64,000 nt of DNA from the NCBI GenBank assembly GCA_021234155.1, contig JAJEKV010000002.1, forward strand, positions 42,895,203 through 42,959,202, given 5' to 3'. Under the pieces are notes generated by a model. The model ran no database searches and was not told the origin of the DNA. It saw only the letters and a list, made by a program, of their open reading frames with translations. How positions within the stretch are numbered: position 1 is the stretch's first letter; each line of letters begins with the position of its first letter. The DNA comes from Isoetes taiwanensis. Lineage: Eukaryota; Streptophyta; Lycopodiopsida; Isoetales; Isoetaceae. The position numbers and the translations under genes were made by a program. Positions 11,117 through 22,268 of the stretch are shown piece by piece.

Positions 11117-11833
11117 ATTATATGCCAAATGATGAATAGGAATGGCGTATTTGAACGATTTAATGTTTATAAGTCTTTTATTAATTATATCCTCTACTGT
11201 TATCGAGAAGATCGCCACGACGATCTTCTCCAGCATCTTGTTATTATAAAAAATGTCTTGTTATAGTGTTGTGAATGTTCATTGTAAGGATATAACCAAT
11301 TAATTGGTAGAAAGTTTTGGCATCACGATCTTCACAATCATTTCAACATTTTTTTTCCACCAGCTTTTACTCAAGCAAATTCACACACATTATATTGTGT
11401 GTGAATGCAATTTCACACACAATATAATTTCCTTGCATCTTTTCTGCAATAAAATGCCAACTTCTGCTCCAGGCCAACCATGTTTTGCATCCTATGGGTA
11501 ACGTGCGATCTATTTCGTACACAAGTAGAATTCTAAACTTCTCAAAGTAATTAATGTTTGCATTATACTCTCAATCCTAATGATTTGCAAGCATTCGAAG
11601 AACAAATAGTCTTGAAGCCATAACGAATTGTAGAAACCGAAGTATGTACACTAAGAAATTACAGAGGATTTGGTTCAGTGGTAAGGTTATCTAATAGAAG
11701 ATGCCATTTGGATGGATGTCGATGAATAACATTGACTTTACCCTGACTTCTAATCATGAGAGCATGACTTCATTCAAAGCTGAGGTGATTATAACTAACC
11801 TATGGTGTTGCATACTGGAGATGTTAATTTCTT
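11117..11833. other. Intergenic stretch
   Basis: AT-rich, no gene. It contains the 11205-11230 hairpin and a TTCACACACATTATA / TTGTGTGTGAA inverted repeat near 11380-11410, with a further TTTCACACACAATATAATT copy. Confidence 0.5.
11205..11230. repeat. Hairpin, perfect 10-bp stem
   Basis: GAGAAGATCG pairs perfectly with CGATCTTCTC across the loop CCACGA. Confidence 0.8.
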
Positions 11834-13140
11834 TTGCGAGTTGATTGGTCTTTCAATTTATTGCTAAAATATGCCCAATCTCTGGTCCCAGAGTTGTTGG
11901 AGTGGCTCCAGGGTGCATGCCATTTTACGAAGATTAATCTTTGTGGTGCTTACAATCTTATTCACATTCGTAAGAACGATAAATGGAACACAATGTTTCG
12001 TATGCAGTATGGTCATTTTGAATACATAGTCATGTCATTCGGACTCACTAATACTCTAGCAGTGTTCTAGCATATGGCCACTGCTGTCTTGTGAAAGTTT
12101 TTGAACATTTTTGTTATCATTTATTCGAATGATATTCTTATTTATTCAAAGACCCTTGAAGAACATGAGAGTCATATTCAACAAGTCCTTCAGAAGCTTC
12201 GTGACCATGGGTTATATGCGAAACTGGAGAAGTGTCAGTTCGATAATGATATTGTGGAGTTTCTTGATTACCCAATCACTCCTCATGGAATCTCTATGGA
12301 TCTATCTGAGATATTCATTATTTTCTTGATTTGCTAATTTCTATTGGCGTTTTATTTGGGATTATTCTGAGATTGTCCATCCGTTGATAGGCCTCACGGC
12401 AAAGGATGTGTCATTTGAATGGAGTGTAGAAGTAAAAACTGCTTTTGTTATCCTAAAATATGTCTTTCCCACAGCACCAGTTCTTGCCCATGCAGATCCT
12501 CTACGCACATATGTTGTCGAAGTATATGCTTCTGATTTTGGTCTTGGTAGTATCTTGTCACAGGAGGCGGATGACCATGACCTGTATCTGATCATCACCT
12601 ATCACTGTCGGAAGTTCCAGGTTACAAAAATCAACTATTCGATTTATGGCAAGGAGCTTTTGGCTATAGTTAATCCTTTTAAAGAGGAGACATTTTCTGA
12701 AAGGATCTCCTCATAAGATCACAGTCTATATTGATCATCAAAATCTGGAATATTTTCAGTCTGCTTGAGTGCTCTCGTCACCAAGCCCCCTGGCATACTC
12801 ATTACTATTATCCCCCATTGATTTTGTAATCAAGTACCGTCCTAGATCCTTTCAAGGGAAGCCTGATGCCTTGTCCTGGCGCTTACCTTAGCCCAAGCCG
12901 AGTGATCCCTTATTTGATCAGCAATTAGAGATTATTGTAGGGCCTGATTGCTTCCAGCTTATAGTCACTATTTTGTTCGAAAGGCCTCCTAATATATCCT
13001 TGCTGGAGTCTGTTCGGGCATCTCTCCCCTTTGATCCCTTGGCTCATGGTATATTTTCACATCTTGGTTCAACATCATCTTCTCGACAAATGCCACTAGA
13101 CTATGATCATTTTGAGGCTCCAGATGGATTTGTTTCGTAA
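11834..13140 (+). pseudogene. Ty3/gypsy pol remnant: reverse transcriptase and RNase H
   Basis: Conceptual pieces run in gypsy order. Reverse transcriptase: FTKINLCGAYNLIHIRKND, FRMQYGHFEYIVMSFGLTN (11834-12070), then FVIIYSNDILIYSKTLEEHE (12101 on), where the usual YLDDIL is YSNDIL, so a catalytic Asp is gone. RNase H: FEWSVEVKTAFVILKYVFPT, APVLAHADP, DASDF changed to YASDF, then INYSIYGKELLAIV (12384-12716) and YIDHQNLEYF, IDFVIKYRPRSFQGKPDALS to about 12890. The linker toward integrase follows to 13140. Multiple stops and shifts; no integrase core or LTR is visible nearby. Confidence 0.85.
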
Positions 13141-14780
13141 TGAACTTCCATTAGTCATTAGTCGAGATTAGTCGAGAGTATTGGTGGCCTAAACTTTGTT
13201 GCTCTGCTGAAGTTTTCATTTGGTGAGTTATTCATTCTTTTGACATGCATGAATTTGATCAAGCTTTTTACTTTGTACTTGTTTCCAGGATTGTGCCTTC
13301 CGAAATGTTTCCATGGCTTCCAGGGTCATGTCAGATGTGCATTCCAGGTGCAACTTTTCAGAACATTTCCTCAAATGGTATTATCCAGGTTATTATCAAA
13401 ATCTACAATATTATAATGTTGAACTGTTCATTGTGGACCAAATAACGTGATGAACTTTTGGTTTCTTTTGCAGATCTCTGTAGTGTTCTCCACGGTCATG
13501 CCTTCTGAAGATATGTTAAGGTAGATGCCCTTGGAAAATCTTTTATCTAGAATAAGAAGTTATGCATGCGTCAATGCTTTCACAATGTTTTGGAGAACCT
13601 ATTGTGGTCTGAATGTAACGAACCTAAGCAACCAAAACTTACACAACCAGATTGGTTTACCGACATATTGCATCTAAATCGGGAACTTGAGAATGATGAT
13701 ACTGCCTATATATCTGCATTCATATAGCCAACAAGCTAGATAGCAAATTTTGCAGATGAGATAACAAAGACTATGCATTCCTGCAGGCCAATGAGCTGGC
13801 TCAGGTTCAATCATGGAATGACTAGCAGTTACCACAGCTCAGCTCGAATGCAGAGAATGAGGTGGATGAGTAGGGTCATGCTGCCAATCATGACAATCAT
13901 AGCAGTGATAGGACATTACCCACATATTCCCTGGATCCTGGCTAGAAGATGAGAACTGCCAAATTTGAGAGATATAACATGTGGTTTGGCTTGAGATGCA
14001 ATCAGAAAGATCACTCAAAATGCTCCAATTAAGTTTGGTCATAAAGGTCTCCTGCTTACTGCAAATTTTGAGGATTGAATTGAAGAATGGGTAGCAACAT
14101 TTGATAGCGGGACTGGAGTGTTCTCCTTCGCCTTAAGCCAACCACCATTGGGGGTATATTATTGGAACTTGGAGGACGCCAATTGGCACTCTCATTTGAT
14201 TTCTGCTTTTATGGTTACCATGAATAAATGCTTTTGGCCAGCAATCTCGGACTTGCCAAGAAATCTTTTTTTGGGTGAGTACTAAGCATAAGGATATGGC
14301 TTGGGCCAAGGCTGCTATTCGTCTCCCCACTGCAGTGACTTGGTCAAGAGCGATCTCTGTGCTATGGTCCAGGATATTAAGCAAATTAGAATGACAATGG
14401 CTTGCATCAGAATTTAAATACACTCCCAAAACTGTTATATCTGCTATTTACACCAAAGAAGCTGGCTGATTTGCCCCAGCAATCATGACTATACCAAGAA
14501 ATTGTCATATGAATGTGACACCATGGGAGAGATATGGCATGAGCCAATCGGAATCCATCTTCTCACTTTATGAACATATGGGGATTCCTCATGAGCTTGC
14601 TGTGCCTGAATTGAAATAGGGTATGTTATAATCGCAATAGGCTCTAATTCAGTCATCTTCTGAAAAGAAACAGCAAATAGAGGCAGAAATTTAAATAAGA
14701 TTATACATCTGCATCTGCATCTACAATAGGAAATCCGTCTCTTGCTTGGATCTTTAAGAGCCTCAAAGAGTTCTACCCCA
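13141..14780. other. Repeat-derived stretch, unclassified
   Basis: No intact frame. A knuckle-like CNQKDHSKCSN read on the plus strand near 14000 hints at retrotransposon gag, and the interval touching 14780 should be the internal side of the copia element whose primer-binding site is at 14781-14792. Neither can be classified further. Confidence 0.35.
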
Positions 14781-14950
14781 GCTCTGTTACCATGTTGAGA
14801 ATACAAGAGATGAAAAGAAATGATTGAATTGATTGATAAACGAGAGGGACAGGAGGTCCCTAAATAGAAACAAAAGGCGAGATTATCTCCTACAATCATG
14901 GAGTGGTTCGACGGCTATGTGCCACCTAAGCTCATAACTCCATCAATTAC
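14781..14950 (-). mobile_element. Ty1/copia-like LTR edge with primer-binding site
   Basis: On the minus strand a 5'-...TCTCAACA LTR end is followed directly by TGGTAACAGAGC (14792-14781), one base off the TGGTATCAGAGC initiator-Met tRNA complement used by many plant copia elements. The LTR thus begins at 14793 on the plus strand; its far edge is not found (no matching TG/CA end), so the right limit given is approximate. Confidence 0.6.
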
Positions 14951-15076
14951 AGGAAATTTGCGGCCTTCACCTAGAAGCACAAATATAGCTGCCAGCCGCA
15001 CAGGACAGAAATCTAAATTTCTTTACAGCTGATGCCAGAATGCTGTGTACTCCTTTGTCCCTATATGCAAGAAGGA

Positions 15077-18031
15077 TCACCAGTAATCCCCACATGAACA
15101 ATTTCCATCCTTGAAATGATGGAAACGCTTATTATCTCTCAAAGTAATATTCTTACTGGCTAATCTAGAGATGAGCTTTGCAAAACTATGACAATCATCA
15201 CATACACGAAGGTTTTTTATGATATAAAGAGGACTGTCAAGTGGTGTACTAATCATTCCAAAGGCAATAGCAAGCTTCTCACTATGACGGCTAAGCAAAT
15301 GCAGCTTTGATTCTTCTTCCACATCATGCAACACAAATGTTGTGTTGGGGACATAGCCTGCAGCTTTTAGCTGCAGATCTAAACTCTCCAACTTCATATA
15401 AATCTCTGCAGTTGCTGGATGTGATATGTCACCTACAACGAACTCATGTACTATGCTGTTAACTTCAATAGAACTTCGGCCTGTCTGCCTCTTTATACCT
15501 CTGTCAGCCATCATCTTTCTCACATTTACTACCTCCAACCACCTACCTGCTGCTGCATAAATATTAGAAAGAACTATGTATGGAGCACCTTTTAGAGGAT
15601 CTAACTCAATAACATACTCTGCAGCACGTTTTCCCCTCTCCACATCTCCCTTGCTTCTACATGCTCCAAGCAGACTCATCCACAGAACTGCAGATGATTT
15701 AATTGGTGTTTTATGTATAAATTCCTCTGCTCTATCTAACCATCCTAGTCGGCCAAAAAGGTCTATTATACAACCAAAATGCTCTATCCTAGGAGGAATG
15801 CTATAGCTTTCACCCATTGATACAAAATAATGCCATCCTTCATGGACAAGCCCTGCATGACTGCAGGCAGTTAAAATGCTTACTAAAGTGATATCATTTG
15901 GGCTGAGACCTTGAAGTTGCATCTGGCAAGAGAGTTGAAGTGCTTCACCTCCGTAACCATGATGTGCAGACACTGCAATCATTGCATTCCATGTTACCAG
16001 ACTTTTATATTGGAGCCTATCAAAAACAATCCTTGCATCATCATAGCTTCCACACTTACCGTAAGTGTTGACAAGGGCAGTTCCTAATGTTAAATTACCA
16101 TTGAAACCATTCATATCAATCTGGATATGCAAAAGCCTCGCTACGGCTCTGCTAGAGCATGCATTTAGAATGCTGATGAACATGGCCTCATCTGGTTTGA
16201 AACCATGCAACTGCATCTGTTGAAAAAGAAAGTGGGCCTCTTTGAAAAAACCATACTGGGAATACGTTGCAACTATTGTATTCCAAGATATGACATCTTT
16301 CTCGTCCATCCGATTGAAAATCTCAGATGCATCATCCAGATTATCAGTCTTCCCATACATGTTGATGAGGGCATTCCCAACGACAGTTGCTGATTCAAAC
16401 CCATACCATACCGCATGTGCATGAATTAATTTGCCTTCTGTTAAAAAACTAAAGCTGGCACAACCGTTAAGAAGAACTATGTAGATAATGGTGTTTGGAC
16501 TCTCCTTTGCTAACTGCATTTGTTGATAAATGCCAAATGCCTCTTTTCCATAGCCATGCTCTACGTGTGCTGCAATCATGGTTGTCCATGATATAATATT
16601 CCTTTCCTGCATTTGGTTGAACACTTTGTGCACATCTCCAAAGCTTCCACATTTGCTATACATGTGTAAAAATGCATTTTCTAATACAATATCATAAGAC
16701 AATTCACCTTCCAACAAATGGGCATGGATTTTTTTTCCTGTTGCTAGGTGTGTATCATTAGCATATGTAGCAAGGATTGTAATATACGTAATATTATTTG
16801 GTTTTGGTCCTTTCCTCATCATTTGTTGGAATAAACACATTATTTGTTCCTTATAACCTCCCTGAGAACATACAGAAATCAGAGAATTGCAAGAAACTAT
16901 GTGCATTTCTTCAATTTCATTAAATACTTTACATGCACAATCTATATCACCAGATTTCCCATACATATTCATTAGAGCTGTTCTTGAGTTATCATCAACA
17001 TCAAAATGATTCATAACTTGGGCATGAACAAGCTTTCCCTGTCCCAACTGAGAAAGCTCCCCGCATGCAGTAATAGTGCTAAAATATGTATCCTTATTTG
17101 GCTTAATTCCTTCCTCTTGCATTTTTTGGAGGAGCTTGATGCACTCTTTAATATAACCACATCTGGCATGTGCAACCATTATGGCATTCCAAGATACTAT
17201 GTTCCTGCTTTCCATCGCACTAAATACCTTGAATGCCAGCCCAAGGTCATCACATTTACCATACATGTTGACAAATGCAGTTCCTAAAACAACATCCATC
17301 TCCAACTTAATTTTGATGCACTCAGCATGAACCATTATTCCTTTCGTCAAAAATACATAATCATTGCAAGCACTTAAGACATTGATAATTGTAATTTTAT
17401 TAGGGTTAAAGCCTTCAAGATGCATCTGCTGGTAGACTTGAATGGATTCCTCTCTATATTCATGATCGGCATAAGATCCAATCATAGAGGTCCAAGATAT
17501 AATATTTAATTGATGCATGCTAACAAATGTTCTTTCAGCATCTTCTAAACTTCCACACTTACTATACATATTGACAAGAGCATTTCCCAGGACAACATCA
17601 GATGCATGTGGACCTGGTAAGGCACAAGCATGGACGAATTTACCTTCAGCAAGGACTTTTGAAGTTCTACATGCATCAAGAATACTGCTGAAAGTAATGC
17701 TATTTGGCTCAATGCCTTCAAACTTCATTTGTTGGATAAGTTGTAAAGCCTGTTTGCCATGCCCATCTTGAGCGTAAATAGAGATTATTGCTGACCAAGC
17801 AATCAAGTCTTTCTGATACAACATATTGAATACTTTATGTGCAGCCTCTGGATCCCCGCACTTGCCATACATATTAAGGAGCCTATTCCCAAGTATGACA
17901 TCTGATTGCAGCCCCTTACTAAGAACGTAGCCATTGATGAGTTTAACATTTGCTAAGGTAGCAAGTTTTATGTAAGCATTAAGAACGCGTTTTCTTGTCA
18001 CTTGGCTCGGACATATGCTTTTCGAATTCAT
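15077..18031 (-). CDS. PLS-class pentatricopeptide repeat protein with E and DYW domains
   Basis: Intact 984-residue intron-less reading frame. About seven P-L-S triplets repeat every ~101 residues; the clearest marks are NRLLNMYGKCG, NALVNMYSKCG, TALMNMYGKSG, NALINMYGKTD and TALVNTYGKCG. These are followed by E/E+ motifs (YIVLSNIYAAAGRW, HEFVVGDISHP) and a DYW cytidine-deaminase domain: HSE at 916-918, CDDCH at 944-948, CSC at 978-980 and the terminal DYW at 982-984, all present. Such proteins bind organellar RNA and convert chosen C to U in plastids or mitochondria. One triplet is shortened around SSRAVARLLHIQ. The N-terminus lacks an obvious transit peptide, so an upstream exon or start may be missing. 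The target RNA cannot be read from sequence here. Confidence 0.93.
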   Translation of the reverse strand: MNSKSICPSQVTRKRVLNAYIKLATLANVKLINGYVLSKGLQSDVILGNRLLNMYGKCGDPEAAHKVFNMLYQKDLIAWSAIISIYAQDGHGKQALQLIQQMKFEGIEPNSITFSSILDACRTSKVLAEGKFVHACALPGPHASDVVLGNALVNMYSKCGSLEDAERTFVSMHQLNIISWTSMIGSYADHEYREESIQVYQQMHLEGFNPNKITIINVLSACNDYVFLTKGIMVHAECIKIKLEMDVVLGTAFVNMYGKCDDLGLAFKVFSAMESRNIVSWNAIMVAHARCGYIKECIKLLQKMQEEGIKPNKDTYFSTITACGELSQLGQGKLVHAQVMNHFDVDDNSRTALMNMYGKSGDIDCACKVFNEIEEMHIVSCNSLISVCSQGGYKEQIMCLFQQMMRKGPKPNNITYITILATYANDTHLATGKKIHAHLLEGELSYDIVLENAFLHMYSKCGSFGDVHKVFNQMQERNIISWTTMIAAHVEHGYGKEAFGIYQQMQLAKESPNTIIYIVLLNGCASFSFLTEGKLIHAHAVWYGFESATVVGNALINMYGKTDNLDDASEIFNRMDEKDVISWNTIVATYSQYGFFKEAHFLFQQMQLHGFKPDEAMFISILNACSSRAVARLLHIQIDMNGFNGNLTLGTALVNTYGKCGSYDDARIVFDRLQYKSLVTWNAMIAVSAHHGYGGEALQLSCQMQLQGLSPNDITLVSILTACSHAGLVHEGWHYFVSMGESYSIPPRIEHFGCIIDLFGRLGWLDRAEEFIHKTPIKSSAVLWMSLLGACRSKGDVERGKRAAEYVIELDPLKGAPYIVLSNIYAAAGRWLEVVNVRKMMADRGIKRQTGRSSIEVNSIVHEFVVGDISHPATAEIYMKLESLDLQLKAAGYVPNTTFVLHDVEEESKLHLLSRHSEKLAIAFGMISTPLDSPLYIIKNLRVCDDCHSFAKLISRLASKNITLRDNKRFHHFKDGNCSCGDYW

Positions 18032-18645
18032 TCGCCTAAACAGACTAATAATTCCATTTTCTTAGGCATTGCACGCAAGCTACCTACAAACTTCATGCGC
18101 ATAAGATCATAGTTAGGTCTGATTCGACTAACCTCTTGAACAGCGAGTATGTTTTAAACGAGTGTTTTCGTATTTTGCAGTACGTAGCGGATCCGCCTAT
18201 TTTGCTTTGTCTCCTGTGTGGAAATTTTCGTTGGTGGCGGAGCTTAAGCGGCGCCGCCAGTACACACAGTTTTATACATCTAGCAGTACCAATCCATAAT
18301 ACACAATCTATACAAGAAATTCGAGTCATGTTTTATACATTCATACACATTATACACAAGAAATTCGAGTAATGTTATCCCATTTGTCAAAAGTTAAAGT
18401 TTTCAACTTTATGCATTTTTCGTTATTTTTCCTTCCTTATCGGTTTTTTTCCCAACTTTCAATTCTGACCATTGATGGGTAGCATATTCGTGGCATTGTG
18501 CCAGATCCACGGCCACTAACATCTTGCCAAGAAAAACACATGCCATTTTCTATGGTACATTCAAAAAATTTAAACCATGGTCTCACAATCGATCAAAGGA
18601 ACAAAAAGAACCAAAGAAAAAAAAAATTTGGATAACTTGCCAAGA

Positions 18646-18720
18646 ACCTGGGCTGGAGGAATCGAACCTCCAGGCCATTCCGGCCTCACCAGAACCCCTA
18701 AACTACTTAGAAATATGGCT
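18646..18720 (-). other. tRNA-like sequence (SINE head or tRNA relic)
   Basis: On the minus strand GGAGGTTCGATTCCTCC forms a perfect five-pair T-arm with a seven-base TTCGATT loop, a strong pol III B box. The 5' half (AGTAGTTTAGGGGTTC) is only loosely an A box and the acceptor arms do not pair, so a working tRNA is unlikely. A run of ten T follows at about 18628-18619. Confidence 0.4.
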
Positions 18721-18790
18721 CTCCTTGCAGTCACAATTCCTTTGCTTCATGGGATAACCCTGGAATCCTTCTGCTTGCATTCGCATTCCA

Positions 18791-18830
18791 AACTGCCGCT
18801 ATATATCAGAAACTGCCGCTATATATCAGA
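18791..18830. repeat. 20-bp tandem repeat, two copies
   Basis: AACTGCCGCTATATATCAGA occurs twice head to tail with no mismatch. Confidence 0.9.
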
Positions 18831-19496
18831 AACCTATCTGCCGTGGCGTGACCGGACTGCTATCACAACCTCAAAACACATGCGCGCTTTGCCCCGCGGG
18901 AAGTCGCGCCTTTGGTCTCAAGTAAATTGAATCGCCAGCCCTCAACAAGGAGTCCAATCGCCAGCCCTCGACTAGCCGCCCTTGCATCGTCCTCATAGCA
19001 ACCGGATTCAGCCATCTGCCCATGCCGCAAACAACAACACTAATGCAGCAGACAACCGAATCCAACCGGATTCAATTCAACCTGATTCTGCCCAATAATG
19101 GCATCCCATCCACACGTGTCTGCCCAACAGAGATGCCCATGTGCCTTCTATCCTCGTACCTTGGCTAGAAACGCCAAGAAAAACACATGCCCACAGCCCA
19201 ATTTGGAACATCTATTTTTCTGGGCCAACAAGCAGCTCAAATCATCTAAAAAATACACTTTAACTACGTTTTCGCATACAATACAGGGGCAAAATCTTGG
19301 CAAAACCATGCCAGAAATACCGCCCCAAAATACCAAACGAAATAATTAGAACATTATGTTATCCTATTTGTCAAAAGTTAAAGTTTTATACTTGGAAGTG
19401 CTAATCCCAGATACAATGCAAAACAGAAGTCTTTAAACATGAAATTATAGCAGAAGTCTTTACACAGAAGTTTCACTTGGAAACCTTGTTGCAATT

Positions 19497-21746
19497 CTAA
19501 AGGACACTAGCTAATCTAGAGGCATCTGCAACTAAAACTATCACATATTGATTCAATGTTGCACTAGCAAAAGACTGGCCACCAGAATTGTTGATTTTAG
19601 TATGCGCACGACATAACTCAGGATGAGCATTGAAGACGGCATCCCAGAAGGTATCATCATCATAGTCGTTAACATCCTTGGGGGCTTGCTTTCCTGCAAC
19701 TGTAAGCGCACTATGCTGCACAACCAAGTTACTATCTGTAGCATGTTTCTCTGCTGCAACATTACCTAAACAAATAAAAAACAATAATCACTAACATGTT
19801 TGAAGCTAACTACAAAAACAAATAACTAATATAACAATTAATAACCTCTTTCAATAGGCACCACATTCTCCTTTTCCTCCAGACCAGAAAGAATATAAGC
19901 AGTCTTCTTTATGTTATTACCTGAAAGAACATAATAAGAACAAGAAAGCAGAAATTAAAGGCAAAAATTAACTATAGAAAATACCACAGTTGACATTCAT
20001 ATCAATCTACTGCAACACTTTAGAGGACGATGAACCAAGAAATTTTGACTCCTGCTTCTTCATTTCTTTCTAAAAAACATCGTCATACATCCTCAATGTC
20101 CCATCTTCATTATACAGATGAGCGTTCACATCATAGCTACATTCACTTCAGTATCTCTAGATCTGTCATACCGGCACAACACAAGTATGCAAATATTAGA
20201 ATAACTAAACAAAATATAAAAGTGAAATAAATTAACACAGACTTAGTTCTGATACACCTCGATACTCCATTGCCCAGTAACCAGCTTGCCAATCTATGGA
20301 GGTATGCCAACCAACAGCATCCGAGTGACAACAGACATCCTGCCACTCTTGTTTGACATTTCAGCATCTAGAATCTTTCCCATCACCTTCAACCAAGGTG
20401 TTATCGCATTCTGACCAGCCCTGGTCTTCCCATACCATGCGTGAAATAAACACATGTCAAACATAAATAAGAATGCAGAAATGAACAAGAACAGAAATAC
20501 TCATATCTCTAGGCCTGTCAATTGGCTGAAGAAATAAAGGTTGAGGCGCTGAAGAATCCTTGGCAGGTAAATGGCGCACATATTGTTTAGATGTCACCAG
20601 AAAATTCTCCTCATAACTACTATAGGAGGTCTGAAGTGAGAAGGATCGAATCTGGTAGCTGTTTTACCCCAGTTCTTGCTTGTTCTTTCATTATACAAGA
20701 GAAACTCAGACTCAATGGTTAAATCAACATCCATTACACTCCATATCTCCGCAGCACCTCTAATTGCAAACTTGAGCACAAATAGAAACAAAGTCTCTTC
20801 TGATAGCCCCTACTATGAGATATTTCATAGTCATAGTCATTGAGTATATCCAGCTCAGTCCTAAAAGATAAAAGGGGACTTTTTTTGCTCTAGTGACAAC
20901 TATTCCAGCCAACCTAGATCTATCGGCAGCTCCTATAAATGCAAGCCTAGACCTAGTAAACACAGGGTCATACAAAATATTGAAAGGAAGCTACCTTTGT
21001 GCTATTTCTGCAACAGTAGCATCTTGCTTCTTTCTAATCATTCTCTCAAATGCCTTCAAAAGACAATTCAAGCTGCAAGAAAAAACAGAGTTAGAAATAC
21101 AGAAAACATTACGAAAACAAAGAAAGGTACAAATTTACCTTGATGGATCGAACAACAGTCCATTTCTCTTATTCACTTGAATCATGAACCTCACAAGCAG
21201 ATCATCCAACTTAATGTGAGGAATATCCTCGATTTGAACATAAATATCTTCTCCAACCCACGTCCTCCATTTGTCAAATTTCTTTCTATCCCACTGTTAC
21301 CCTAGACAATTTATTCCTCTATCAATCTCCTTCAACATTCTCCCATCCAAGGCTGTGAATTCCTGGCATTCATCATCCTTGCCATCTGGCTCAACAAAAT
21401 CCATGTTAAACCAGTCTTCCTTTGCTACACTATCCATTAACTCCCTAACATCTTTTAGATATACACTTTGTAACAGAGAATCATTCTTGATTCCACTTTC
21501 TTCCCTACAAAAGTCTTCCTCCACAATAGTTAAAACAAAAGAAGGTCTGCTAGCCCGAATGTAGTCAGCTAATACTGCATGCAAGGCAAGCAACAAGAAA
21601 CTGACAGAGCACAACCTACTTTCATGGAGGATGGGAAACTCACTGAGGAATTCAAGGGAGTTTGGATGAAGGGCCCTGGTGATGGTGCCTAGGGTTTCAG
21701 CCGCGTTTGTTTGCACATAACTTTTGATTCCCATGTCAGATCTCAA
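19497..21746 (-). pseudogene. Crypton/DUF3504-like tyrosine recombinase gene, broken
   Basis: Minus-strand gene read from 21746. The core-binding part is LDDLLVRFMIQVNKRNGLLF then LNCLLKAFERMIRKKQ, split by a 66-bp GTAAAT...TTGCAG intron (21138-21073) that keeps the frame. The catalytic part carries KFAIRGAAEIWSVMDVDLTI (R1), FLLYNERTSKNWG (Lys), FHAWYGKTRAGQN, then SNKSGRMSVVTRMLLVGIPP and IGKLVTGQWSIEVYQ, which align with the H-x-x-R, G-H/W and nucleophile-Tyr motifs; His of HxxR reads K and the later His reads Q. In-frame stops at 21297-21299 (TAA) and 20991-20993 (TAG), a shift near 20780 and further stops mark it as dead. A last exon-like segment (19784-19497) follows TTTATTTGTTTAG. Family reading is from motifs only; the gene may be a domesticated or mobile recombinase. 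Confidence 0.6.
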
Positions 21747-22117
21747 TGATTCTGGGCTCTTTACAAAACTCGTTGCATGCCCTATCTGTTGATACAGTTT
21801 TTATGGTGATTAGACTGTTTTGGCAGCAAAAATGGCCTGACATTTCTGACCCCCCTAAGAGTTTGGTGTCATCAGTAGCAGTTGGATCTGAGGGGCAGGA
21901 GAGGCAGGCCTCTGTGCATCTCAATCTGCTGGCATTGCCTCATGCTCCTGTTTCTTCAAGTGGCATGTGTATCTAGCTCAATTGAGGCTGCGGCTTCAAC
22001 TCTCTCCTCTTCTCAGCTTGTTTGAGCGTCCGACTCTATATCTCATGGTACTAGAGGCAGTGTTGGACAGGTGATTCCAGAAAGCTCTTCTGGAAAGTCG
22101 GTGCTTCCAAAAGCACC

Positions 22118-22268
22118 TCCAACACATGTTGGAAGTTCTTTAGAACAAATGGGATTAGTAGCTTCTGCACAGAAGAATGTGATACTGGCTGCACCTCCAA
22201 CACATGTTGGGAGTCTCTCACATGAAGAAGACACTTCTGGACAAACAAAACATCCAACGCATGTTGGA
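22118..22268. repeat. Three dispersed hairpin-encoding repeats
   Basis: TCCAACACATGTTGGA (22118-22133), TCCAACACATGTTGGG (22196-22211) and TCCAACGCATGTTGGA (22253-22268) each fold as a six-pair stem with a four-base loop, the middle copy with one G-U or mismatch. In the plus frame each encodes P-T-H-V-G. Confidence 0.75.

Larger units (their letters stand above)
18372..19387. repeat. 32-bp direct repeats bounding about 1 kb
   Basis: 18372-18403 and 19356-19387 are identical except one base (ATGTTATCCC versus ATGTTATCCT, then ATTTGTCAAAAGTTAAAG). They bracket the tRNA-like sequence and could be element ends or old duplications. Confidence 0.7.
18032..19496. other. Intergenic region between PPR gene and recombinase gene
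   Basis: Contains a 32-bp direct-repeat pair, a tRNA-like sequence and a 20-bp tandem repeat, listed separately. A shared word CCAAGAAAAACACATGCC occurs at about 18528 and 19173, so this interval may be one unrecognised element. No coding frame is supported. Confidence 0.5.

Noticed and set aside
18646-18720. Functional tRNA gene
   Set aside because: The T-arm is perfect but the acceptor arms do not pair and the D-arm is poor.
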